Shown here: positions 1 through 5,334 of the stretch, piece after piece | Position numbering within the stretch: the first letter of the stretch is position 1 | How the letters are laid out: every line of letters starts with the position of its first letter | Origin: Croceicoccus sp. | GTDB taxonomy: Bacteria; Pseudomonadota; Alphaproteobacteria; Sphingomonadales; Sphingomonadaceae | Reading direction: 5' to 3' | DNA length: 5,742 nt | Assembly (NCBI GenBank): GCA_029936705.1 | Contig: JAPYSD010000256.1 | Location: forward strand, 1-5,742 | Program-made: the position numbers and the translations under genes | Notes under the pieces: generated by a model | Told to the model about the DNA's origin: nothing | Database searches by the model: none | What the model saw: only the letters and a program-made list of their open reading frames with translations

Positions 1-23
1 GCTTTGGCATCGCCATGCAAATA

Positions 24-56
24 GGGGCGGCGCCCGCCAATTGCGAGCGCCGCCCC
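24..56 (-). terminator. Putative rho-independent terminator of dnaA
   Basis: A perfect 10-bp GC-only stem pairs 24-33 (GGGGCGGCGC) with 47-56 (GCGCCGCCCC) around a 13-nt loop. It starts 28 bases beyond the dnaA stop codon. On the minus strand the stem is followed by TATTTG, a short imperfect T-tract, so termination of dnaA transcripts is the natural reading. The plus-strand side is followed by AAACAGG, which does not fit a terminator. The T-tract is weak, so the hairpin may act partly as a 3'-end stabiliser. Confidence 0.6.
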
Positions 57-84
57 AAACAGGACAATTTTATGGCGCCAGCGC

Positions 85-1497
85 TCAGCTTTCCAGCTGG
101 CGCAGCAGGCTGCGGACGTCGCCGTCCATATCGGCATCGCGCGTGCGCAAATCCTCGATCAGGCGGACCGCGTGGATCACGGTCGAATGGTCGCGCCCGC
201 CGAACTTGCGCCCGATCTCGGGGTAGGAGCGCGGGGTCAGCACCTTGGCGAGATACATCGCCACCTGCCGCGGGCGCACCACGGCGCGGGCGCGGCGCTT
301 GGATGCCATCTCGCTGCGATCGAGGCGATAGAACTGGCAGACCGTGCGCTGGATCTCGTCGATGGTGATGCGGCGGCGATTGGCCGACAGGATATCGGTC
401 AGCTGCTCCTCGGCAAGGTTGAGCGACACCGGCTGTCCGGTCAGCTGCGCATAGGCGATCAGCTTGTTGAGGCCGCCCACCAGCTCGCGCACGTTGCGGC
501 TGATGGTGCGGGCCAGGAACTCGATCACGTCGTCGGGCACGTCATTGCTGGTAAAGCGCGTCAGGCGGTGTTCCAGGATCTTGCGGCGCAGATCGATGTC
601 AGCGGCCTGGATATCGGCGACCAGCCCCATCGACAGGCGCGACAGCAGGCGCGGTTCCACCCCGTCCAGGGCCTGCGGCGCGCGGTCGGCGGCAAAGCCC
701 AGGCGCTTGCCCTCGGCCAGCAGCGCGTCGATCGTGTAGAGCAGCTCTTCCTGCGCCGAGGCCTTGCCGATGATGAACTGGATATCGTCGACCAGCAGCA
801 TGTCAAACCCGCGCAGCCGCGACTTGAACTCGATCATCTGGTTCTGGCGCAGCGCCTGCACGAACTCGACCATGAAGCGTTCGGCCGAGCAGTAGAAGAT
901 GCGGCTGCCGGGCTTGGCGGCGGCGAACTGGTGGCCGATCGCGTGCAGCAGGTGCGTCTTGCCCTGCCCGGTCGCGGCTTTCAGATAGAGCGGCGAGAAC
1001 TGCGGCGTTTCCGACGCGGCCATGCGCTGCGCGGCGTTATAGGCCAGCACGTTGCCCTCGCCCGTCACGAAGCTGGCGAAGGTGAGCGAGGGATCGAGCC
1101 CGGCGCTGCCCAGCTCGGTGATGGCGTCGGCAGGGCTGGTGGGCGTAGGCGTATGGTCGTTCGCGGCGGCGGGACCGACATGCAGCTCGGGCAGCTTGCG
1201 GCGGCCGGGATGGACCGAGATGCGCACGTTGCGCACTTCGCTGCGCGCGATCTTCCAGGCGAGCGAGAGACGGTCCGAGAACCGGTCGTTCACCCAGTTG
1301 GCCGAGAATTCGGTAGGCAGATACAGGTCGAGCGTGCCCGTCTCGCGGCAGAAATTGCCCAGCTCGATCGGGCGAATCCACTGGCCGTACAATTGCTGGC
1401 CCAGATCCTTGCGCAGACCCACGCAAATGTCCGACCAGTCCGCCGCCAGGGCTTCGCGCTCTTCTTCCGCCATCAGATTGTTCACTTCGCTGTCCAT
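85..1497 (-). CDS. dnaA: Chromosomal replication initiator protein DnaA
   Basis: DnaA is the cytoplasmic AAA+ ATPase that binds DnaA boxes, melts oriC and loads the replicative helicase. From the chosen ATG at 1497 the protein has 470 residues, a normal length. Domain I is at about 17-95 (start ADWSDICVGLRKDLG), followed by a Pro/Thr-rich linker at about 105-135. The AAA+ core follows: Walker A at 174-181 (AATGQGKT), Walker B at 234-240 (LLVDDIQ), a sensor-1 region near FAADRAP (268-274), a Box VII arginine-finger candidate R287 (LLSRLSMGL), and a sensor-2 arginine R337 (NVREL). Domain IV carries RPRQVAMYLAK (408-418) and the helix-turn-helix signature GGRDHSTVIHA (433-443). The first glycine of the usual GxxGxGKT is alanine. 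The start is uncertain: the frame stays open to a GTG at 1599, with ATGs at 1575, 1512, 1497 and 1473. None of these has a well-spaced Shine-Dalgarno sequence, and homology begins only near residue 17. It lies downstream of rpsT in the same orientation, as in Caulobacter. Confidence 0.97.
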   Translation of the reverse strand: MDSEVNNLMAEEEREALAADWSDICVGLRKDLGQQLYGQWIRPIELGNFCRETGTLDLYLPTEFSANWVNDRFSDRLSLAWKIARSEVRNVRISVHPGRRKLPELHVGPAAANDHTPTPTSPADAITELGSAGLDPSLTFASFVTGEGNVLAYNAAQRMAASETPQFSPLYLKAATGQGKTHLLHAIGHQFAAAKPGSRIFYCSAERFMVEFVQALRQNQMIEFKSRLRGFDMLLVDDIQFIIGKASAQEELLYTIDALLAEGKRLGFAADRAPQALDGVEPRLLSRLSMGLVADIQAADIDLRRKILEHRLTRFTSNDVPDDVIEFLARTISRNVRELVGGLNKLIAYAQLTGQPVSLNLAEEQLTDILSANRRRITIDEIQRTVCQFYRLDRSEMASKRRARAVVRPRQVAMYLAKVLTPRSYPEIGRKFGGRDHSTVIHAVRLIEDLRTRDADMDGDVRSLLRQLES

Positions 1498-1634
1498 TGG
1501 CCCGCGTGTCATCTTTCCCAGGTTGCCATGCGCGGATTTGCCGCTCGCCAGCGGGCCTGCCCCCGTTCGTCCCATCACCACCATTACTCCGATCCCCACC
1601 CGGAAGTTTCCAGGATGCGTCCTAACACTTAACC

Positions 1635-1689
1635 GTCAAAGATGACGCACCCCTGAAGACCCCGCAGCCCGAACCCGGTTAAAGATGAC
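1635..1689. repeat. 12-base direct repeat upstream of dnaA
   Basis: GTCAAAGATGAC at 1635-1646 and GTTAAAGATGAC at 1678-1689 agree at 11 of 12 bases, start 43 bases apart, and are each preceded by an AACC-containing stretch. The spacing is close to four helical turns, so both copies would face the same side of the DNA. They lie 138-192 bases upstream of the assigned dnaA start. A role as paired binding sites for a regulator of dnaA is an inference; chance similarity is possible. Confidence 0.4.
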
Positions 1690-1822
1690 CGATCCCGGCG
1701 CCCTGCCGCCCCAAACGACATGGCTCAACAGTCCTCCGCCGCCCCCTCTAACGGCAGGAAGATGAAACTGCGTTGTCCATTGGTGCCGCCCATGAATTGA
1801 CCGGCGAGTCAGTTTCTAAGGC

Positions 1823-1880
1823 TGTGGAGGGCCGAGCGGCAAGTGTGGACACGTAAAAATTCTGAAATAATGGCAGTTGA
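1823..1880. promoter_or_regulatory. Degenerate DnaA-box-like sites beside an AT-rich patch
   Basis: On the minus strand 1843-1851 reads GTGTCCACA, a 7-of-9 match to the DnaA box TTATCCACA. 1823-1831 reads CCCTCCACA, a 6-of-9 match. Directly to the right, 1851-1880 is markedly richer in A/T than the rest of the window (CGTAAAAATTCTGAAATAAT). The same 10 bases at 1842-1851 form a small inverted repeat, GTGT-GG-ACAC. This could be a weak DnaA site for autoregulation of dnaA. No perfect box was seen, and a true origin normally has several, so this is a tentative call. Confidence 0.25.
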
Positions 1881-1910
1881 CTCGGGCAAGGCCGCAGAAT
1901 TGCTGCGCTT

Positions 1911-1923
1911 CCGTTTTAAACGG
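1911..1923. promoter_or_regulatory. 13-base palindrome, possible operator
   Basis: CCGTTTTAAACGG is a perfect inverted repeat, with 6-base arms CCGTTT and AAACGG around a single central T. It lies about 110 bases past the rpsT terminator and about 410 bases upstream of the assigned dnaA start, so it belongs to the dnaA upstream region. The length and symmetry suit a dimeric DNA-binding protein. I do not recognise the regulator. Confidence 0.3.
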
Positions 1924-2031
1924 CTGAATCCTGCGGGTTTTGACCCTGTCCGCGGTCCCGAATCGTGGGTTTACCGTGGAATCTTGCAGCGCAGCAAAAT
2001 CATGCCCCGCCTGCCGCATCGCAACGCAAAA

Positions 2032-2054
2032 GGCCGGAGATGCAATCTCCGGCC
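2032..2054 (-). terminator. Rho-independent terminator of rpsT
   Basis: A perfect 10-bp stem pairs GGCCGGAGAT (2032-2041) with ATCTCCGGCC (2045-2054) around a 3-nt loop. Read on the minus strand the stem is followed at once by TTTTGCG, giving the T-tract of an intrinsic terminator. The plus-strand side has CCTTGG and does not qualify. It lies 130 bases past the rpsT stop and separates rpsT from dnaA transcription unless there is readthrough. Confidence 0.85.
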
Positions 2055-2081
2055 CCTTGGCGGCAATTTCGCTGCCTGGTG

Positions 2082-2102
2082 CGGACCGATTCGGTCCGAA
2101 TC
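2082..2102. repeat. Two overlapping palindromes in the rpsT 3' region
   Basis: Two perfect inverted repeats share bases. CGGACCGA-T-TCGGTCCG covers 2082-2098, and GATTCGG-T-CCGAATC covers 2088-2102. As RNA, the first can form a 6-bp stem with a 5-nt loop, and it competes with the second, so only one can form at a time. No T-tract follows on either strand. It lies between the rpsT stop and its terminator. Confidence 0.5.
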
Positions 2103-2147
2103 ACCTGCGCGCGAATTGCTGAATGTGAAAACCTCGCGACTCCCCGG

Positions 2148-2163
2148 CGGGCCCATTGGCCCG
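2148..2163 (-). repeat. GC hairpin just past the rpsT stop
   Basis: CGGGCC (2148-2153) pairs with GGCCCG (2158-2163) around a CATT loop, 21 bases beyond the rpsT stop codon. No T-tract follows on the minus strand, so it is unlikely to terminate by itself. It may protect the 3' end of the rpsT message. Confidence 0.4.
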
Positions 2164-2184
2164 GCCAGGACAGCGCGCGGGGGA

Positions 2185-2445
2185 TCAGAGAGCGGCGACG
2201 CGCTTGGTCAGCCGGCTCATCTTCCGCGAGGCGGTGTTCTTGTGCATCACGCCGCGTGCCACGCCGCGCTGCAGTTCGGGCTGCGCACCGGCAAGGGCGG
2301 TCTGGGCCGCTTCCTTGTCGCCGCTTTCGATCGCGAGTTCGACCTTCTTCACGAAGCTGCGGATACGGCTGATGCGGTTTCCGTTCACTTCGGCGCGCCG
2401 CTCGTTGCGGCGGATGCGCTTGCGCGCCTGCGGCGTATTGGCCAT
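2185..2445 (-). CDS. rpsT: 30S ribosomal protein S20
   Basis: S20 binds 16S rRNA early in assembly of the small ribosomal subunit. The product has 86 residues, the normal size. It begins with the family-typical MANTPQARKRIRRNERR, is rich in Lys and Arg, and ends with the conserved ARGVMHKNTASRKMSRLTKRV block (about 63-83). The ATG at 2445 is well supported: AGAAGGAA (2453-2460 on the minus strand) is a strong Shine-Dalgarno sequence 7 bases upstream. A candidate promoter lies at 2597-2625, which would give a leader of roughly 145 bases. The gene has its own terminator at 2032-2054 and is followed by dnaA in the same orientation. It is transcribed divergently from the adenylyltransferase gene at 2717. 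Confidence 0.98.
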   Translation of the reverse strand: MANTPQARKRIRRNERRAEVNGNRISRIRSFVKKVELAIESGDKEAAQTALAGAQPELQRGVARGVMHKNTASRKMSRLTKRVAAL

Positions 2446-2596
2446 TCGTATATTCCTTCTCGGCTGACGGGCAGCCCGCTGTTGGTTCTAGACCGGTTGG
2501 CGGCTGCCAGTCGATTGCCCGTGCAGCCCGAAATCCATATGTGAAATCCACGCGGGATCACGGCCCCAGGCAGGGCCCTTCCCACGGAAAGCGCGG

Positions 2597-2625
2597 CGCA
2601 TAGCGGCATCGATGCGAATCGTCAA
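2597..2625 (-). promoter_or_regulatory. Candidate sigma70-type promoter for rpsT
   Basis: On the minus strand, TTGACG (2620-2625) is separated by exactly 17 bases from TATGCG (2597-2602). The -35 matches consensus at five of six positions; the -10 is weaker. Transcription would start near 2590, giving a leader of about 145 bases before the rpsT ATG. A small GC hairpin (2562-2577) would fall within that leader. Confidence 0.45.
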
Positions 2626-2682
2626 GTTTTGCCGAAAGGGCAGGCGATTGCCGCAGCCTCGGCGCGCCGCGGCCCCGGGCTT

Positions 2683-2710
2683 GCCCTTCCCGCCCGCGCG
2701 CGGCAAGGGC
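2683..2710 (+). promoter_or_regulatory. Hairpin covering the ribosome binding site of the ThiF-family gene
   Basis: GCCCTT (2683-2688) pairs with AAGGGC (2705-2710). After one C/C mismatch, CCGC (2690-2693) pairs with GCGG (2700-2703), leaving a 6-nt loop. The right arm contains AAGGG, the only plausible Shine-Dalgarno sequence for the start at 2717 (7-base spacing), so folding would hide it. This may be a translational brake or a GC-rich intergenic repeat with no such role. Confidence 0.4.
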
Positions 2711-2716
2711 ATGGCC

Positions 2717-3394
2717 ATGACTGCCCCCAACCCGAACCCCCTGTCCGATCCCGCACGGCTGGAGCGATTCGCCCGCCACATCGTGCTGCCCGAGATCGGC
2801 GGCGCGGGCCAGGCGCGCCTGGCGGACACGCATGTCGCGGTGATTGGCGCGGGCGGCATCGGCTCGCCCGCGATCCAGTACCTTGCCGCGGCGGGGTTCG
2901 GCCATATCACCATCATCGACGACGATGTGGTCGAGGCCAGCAATCTCCAGCGCCAGACCATCTTTACAGGGGCCGAGCTGGGCCAGCGCAAGGCCGAGGC
3001 CGCCGCGGCCTGGGTGCGCCGCTTCGATCCCGCGATGACCGTGACGCCAAGGACCAGCCGCATCACCGCCGCCAATGCCGCCGACCTGCTGGCGGGGGCG
3101 GACCAGGTGCTCGACGGCTGCGACAATTTCGCGACCCGGCTTGCCGTTTCCGACGCCTGCACCGCGCTGGGCACGCCGCTGACCAGCGCGGCAGTTGGCC
3201 GCTTCCAGGCGCAGATGGGCAATTTCGCGGGGCACCTGCCCGATCAGCCCTGCTATCGCTGCTGGGTCGGCGATGCCTTCGATGCCGAGGACTGCGACAC
3301 CTGCGCCGCCGATGGCGTGCTGGGCGCCTTTACCGGCATGGCAGGCAGCATGGGGGCGATGATGGCGGTGCGCATCGCGCTGGCGGGCATTTAG
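2717..3394 (+). CDS. HesA/MoeB/ThiF-family adenylyltransferase, truncated by an amber codon
   Basis: Members of this E1-like family use ATP to adenylate the C-terminal glycine of a ubiquitin-like sulfur carrier (MoaD in molybdopterin synthesis, ThiS in thiamine synthesis). The 225-residue product shows the family opening RFARHIVLPEIGGAGQ (17-32), the nucleotide loop GAGGIG (44-49) with the acidic run DDD (68-70), SNLQRQ with R79, K92, and LDGCDN (132-137). The first zinc pair CYRC is at 179-182. The ATP-binding residues are therefore present. The reading frame stops at TAG (3392-3394) after LAGI. The family-typical C-terminus with the second zinc CxxC follows in the same frame to 3508, so the intact protein would be about 263 residues, the usual size. 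ATG 2717 is chosen for AAGGG at 2705-2709; ATG 2711 and 2612 are also in frame, but the sequence before 2717 is not family-like. Which carrier it serves cannot be told. Activity without the zinc pair is doubtful. Confidence 0.85.
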   Translation: MTAPNPNPLSDPARLERFARHIVLPEIGGAGQARLADTHVAVIGAGGIGSPAIQYLAAAGFGHITIIDDDVVEASNLQRQTIFTGAELGQRKAEAAAAWVRRFDPAMTVTPRTSRITAANAADLLAGADQVLDGCDNFATRLAVSDACTALGTPLTSAAVGRFQAQMGNFAGHLPDQPCYRCWVGDAFDAEDCDTCAADGVLGAFTGMAGSMGAMMAVRIALAGI

Positions 3395-3508
3395 GCGCTG
3401 GGCGATCCGCAATACGGCCAGCTTCAGCTGTTCGACGGCCTCAAACCTGCGCTGCGCACGATCCGCGTGATGAAGGACCCGGGCTGCTCCGCCTGCGGCA
3501 CCCGCTAG
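3395..3508 (+). pseudogene. In-frame C-terminal remainder of the ThiF-family gene
   Basis: Directly after the amber codon, 37 sense codons continue in the same frame to a second TAG at 3506-3508. They read through GQLQLFDGLKPALRTIRVMKDPGCSACGTR, which matches the usual family end: a strand-forming segment, then the second zinc CxxC (CSAC), then a short tail. With the codon at 3392 counted as a residue, the two cysteines would be 257 and 260 and would pair with C179 and C182. The segment has no start codon or ribosome binding site of its own. It shows no frameshift, and its codon use is like that of the neighbours, which suggests very recent damage, an error, or readthrough. Confidence 0.8.
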
Positions 3509-3545
3509 GCTCGACAGCACCGCGCCCTGCCCCCATATCGGCCGC

Positions 3546-4421
3546 ATGGCTTCGCAAACAGAACCCGCACCCCCCGTTGGCGCAGCGATCACGCTGGAGC
3601 CGCTGGTGCGGCGCGTGCTGGCGGATAATCCCAGCGCCTTCACGCTGCACGGCACGCAGACCTATATCGTCGGCGCGGGCCGGGATGTCGCGGTCATCGA
3701 CCCCGGCCCGGACGAGGCGGAGCACCTGGACGCGCTGGTCGCCGCCATTGGCGAGGCGCAGGTCGCGGCGATCTGCTGCACGCATACGCACCGCGACCAT
3801 TCGCCTGCCGCCGCCCCGCTGAAACAGCGCACCGGCGCGCCGATCATCGGCTGCGCGGCGCTCAACCTCGAAAGCATCGGGCCGCGCGGGGATGCCCCCT
3901 TCGACCCGACCTACGCGCCCGACCGCGTCCTGGCCGATGGCGAACAGCTGGCGGGCGACGGCTGGACGCTGACGGCGGTCGCCACGCCGGGGCACACCTC
4001 GAACCACCTCTGTTTCGCGCTGGAAGAAAGCGGCGCTTTGTTCACCGGCGATCACGTGATGGGCTGGTCGACCACCGTCGTCATCCCGCCCGACGGGGAC
4101 ATGGGGCAGTACATGGCCAGCATGGACCTGCTGCACGAGCGGGACGACCGCATCTACTACCCCGCGCATGGCGCGCCGGTGACCAATACGCACCAGCTGG
4201 TGCGCGGCATGATCGGCCACCGCCGCCAGCGCGAGCGCCAGATCTTGCGCCAGCTGGAAGGCGGCGCCAAGCCGATCCCCGAGATGGTCGCCGCGATGTA
4301 CAAGGGCCTCGATTCGCGGCTGGTGGGCGCGGCGGGCATGTCGGTGCTGGCCCATCTTTCCGACCTCGAACGCCGCGGCGAAGTCGTTTCGGCAGACGAC
4401 ATATGGCGCCTGACCGGCTGA
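3546..4421 (+). CDS. MBL-fold metallohydrolase (LACTB2-like)
   Basis: This is a metallo-beta-lactamase-fold hydrolase of 291 residues that probably binds two zinc ions. Its metal ligands are in the standard order: HTHRDH at 80-85 (H80, H82, D84, H85), H150 in PGHTSNH, D169 in FTGDH, and H208 in YPAHGAP. The C-terminal 50-80 residues are largely helical and end in a winged-helix-like stretch (PEMVAAMYKGLD ... LAHLSDLERRGEV). This arrangement is known from LACTB2-type hydrolases, some of which act on RNA; related MBL proteins cleave thioesters. The substrate cannot be read from sequence. The start ATG lacks a clear Shine-Dalgarno sequence. It begins 37 bases past the second stop of the ThiF-family gene and 68 bases before the next gene, so co-transcription is likely. 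No signal peptide is visible, so it is presumably cytoplasmic. Confidence 0.9.
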   Translation: MASQTEPAPPVGAAITLEPLVRRVLADNPSAFTLHGTQTYIVGAGRDVAVIDPGPDEAEHLDALVAAIGEAQVAAICCTHTHRDHSPAAAPLKQRTGAPIIGCAALNLESIGPRGDAPFDPTYAPDRVLADGEQLAGDGWTLTAVATPGHTSNHLCFALEESGALFTGDHVMGWSTTVVIPPDGDMGQYMASMDLLHERDDRIYYPAHGAPVTNTHQLVRGMIGHRRQRERQILRQLEGGAKPIPEMVAAMYKGLDSRLVGAAGMSVLAHLSDLERRGEVVSADDIWRLTG

Positions 4422-4489
4422 TCTTTCCCTTTTCCTGCGAACCGGGGTAAAAACCGCGCCGGGTCGGGTTCAGGAGAGGGGTTGGGACG

Positions 4490-5275
4490 ATGGCGACATC
4501 TTCCATCACGCACGGCGCGTCCAGTACGGGCGAGGCGGCCGAGCGTCGGTTCTATCTTTACCTTGCGATGGCCATGGCGCTGTCGATCGTGGCGGGCTTC
4601 TCGGTCCAGCTGGCGATGGGGCGGTCGACCTTCGCCGTACCGCCGGTCTTTCACCTCCACGCGCTGGTGTTCTTCGGCTGGGTCGCGCTCTATCTGGCGC
4701 AGAACATGCTGATCGCGGGCAACAATGTCCGGCTGCACCGCACTTTGGGCATGCTTGCCTATGCCTGGATCCCGCTGATGGTGGTGGTCGGCATCGCGCT
4801 TTCACTGACGGTGGCGCGGCGGACGGGCGGGCCGTTCTTCTTCGACACGAACCAGTTCCTGTTTTCGAACCCTGCGCATCTGCTGGCATTCGCGGGGCTG
4901 GCCTTCGCCTCGCTGCGGGTGCGGCGCCATTCGGGCTGGCACCGGCGGCTGATGCTGGTGGCGTTCGCGATCCTGACGGGACCGGGGCTCGGCCGCCTCA
5001 TCCCGCTGCCGCTGCTGATCCCGCATGCGTGGCACGTCATGCTGGCCGTCCTGCTGATCTGGCCCGCGATCGGCATGATCCGCGACAGGATCGTGACGGG
5101 CCGCGTCCATCCCGCGTGGCTGTGGGGCATCGGCGCACTGCTGGCGGTGCAGCTGGTCGCCGATCTTGCCGCTTATTCGCCATGGGGGATCGCCGCGACC
5201 AAGGCGTTCACCGCAGGCACCCCCGGCGGCGAACGCCCGATGGAAGCATTCATCCCGCCGGGCTTCACCTTGTAA
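4490..5275 (+). CDS. Multi-pass membrane protein of unknown function
   Basis: I do not recognise this family with confidence. The 261-residue product has about seven hydrophobic segments, near 21-42, 54-73, 85-106, 128-142, 153-172, 177-197 and 208-228, so it is an inner-membrane protein without a cleaved signal peptide. Histidines sit at or near membrane segment ends: HLH (55-57), HRTLGM (83), H130, HSGWHRRLM (147-151) and HAWH (179-182). This pattern recalls haem- or metal-binding membrane proteins, but it is only suggestive. The start is supported by GGAGAGG at 4473-4479, 10 bases upstream of the ATG. The C-terminal 30 residues are polar and Gly/Pro-rich. It sits between the MBL-fold hydrolase and nadA, with gaps of 68 and 59 bases. 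Nothing in the sequence links it to NAD synthesis. Confidence 0.85.
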   Translation: MATSSITHGASSTGEAAERRFYLYLAMAMALSIVAGFSVQLAMGRSTFAVPPVFHLHALVFFGWVALYLAQNMLIAGNNVRLHRTLGMLAYAWIPLMVVVGIALSLTVARRTGGPFFFDTNQFLFSNPAHLLAFAGLAFASLRVRRHSGWHRRLMLVAFAILTGPGLGRLIPLPLLIPHAWHVMLAVLLIWPAIGMIRDRIVTGRVHPAWLWGIGALLAVQLVADLAAYSPWGIAATKAFTAGTPGGERPMEAFIPPGFTL

Positions 5276-5334
5276 CTCTGCTTGAACTCAGCCGATGGGC
5301 AGGCCATCTGGAAGCCAACCACAAGGAGCCTCCG

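Larger units (their letters stand above)
1498..2184. other. rpsT-dnaA intergenic and leader region
   Basis: No convincing gene lies in this stretch. Open frames here, such as the 67-residue minus-strand frame at 1816-2019, resemble no family and run across regulatory-looking DNA. Reading in the direction of transcription (right to left), it holds three hairpins (2148-2163, 2082-2102 and the terminator 2032-2054), a 13-base palindrome (1911-1923), and an AT-rich patch (about 1851-1880) next to degenerate DnaA-box-like 9-mers (1843-1851, 1823-1831). A 12-base direct repeat (1635-1646 and 1678-1689) follows just before dnaA. The dnaA promoter should lie here. A TTGACG -35-like hexamer at 1634-1639 on the minus strand has no good -10 at 16-18 bases, so I do not assign the promoter. 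Confidence 0.6.

Noticed and set aside
172..1632. Long plus-strand open frame of 486 codons opposite dnaA
   Set aside because: It is antisense to a certain DnaA gene. Its composition (His, Ala, Arg, Gly and Gln rich, no recognisable domain) is what the complement of GC-rich coding DNA gives.
1721..1799. Short leader peptides upstream of dnaA (10 and 22 codons on the minus strand)
   Set aside because: Neither has a ribosome binding site or a telling composition such as a run of one amino acid; short frames like these are expected by chance.
1816..2019. Minus-strand 67-codon open frame between rpsT and dnaA
   Set aside because: No recognisable motif or good ribosome binding site. It covers the palindrome and the AT-rich patch, so regulatory DNA is the better reading.
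1498..2184. Chromosomal origin oriC
   Set aside because: No perfect DnaA box and only two degenerate matches were seen. A proven origin needs skew or replication data, and in related bacteria the origin is often not next to dnaA.
1843..2544. Plus-strand open frame of 233 codons across the rpsT-dnaA gap and rpsT
   Set aside because: It runs through the rpsT terminator and over the whole of rpsT on the opposite strand, has no family resemblance, and lacks a ribosome binding site.
2558..3655. Minus-strand open frame of 365 codons opposite the ThiF-family gene
   Set aside because: It mirrors a gene with clear family motifs on the plus strand and crosses the rpsT promoter region; its own sequence is low-complexity Ala/Gly/Arg/His-rich.
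3441..4355. Minus-strand open frame of 304 codons opposite the MBL-fold gene
   Set aside because: The plus-strand frame has the full set of metal-binding motifs. The antisense frame is Arg/Ala/His-rich with no domain.
4425..4470. Possible intergenic repeat between the MBL-fold gene and the membrane-protein gene, resembling part of 2683-2710
   Set aside because: The likeness is limited to a short purine-rich run on the minus strand, and no strong stem could be drawn.
5294..5308. Small hairpin (GATGG/CCATC) before nadA
   Set aside because: Only five base pairs and no T-tract, so it is too weak to call a terminator or a regulatory RNA.
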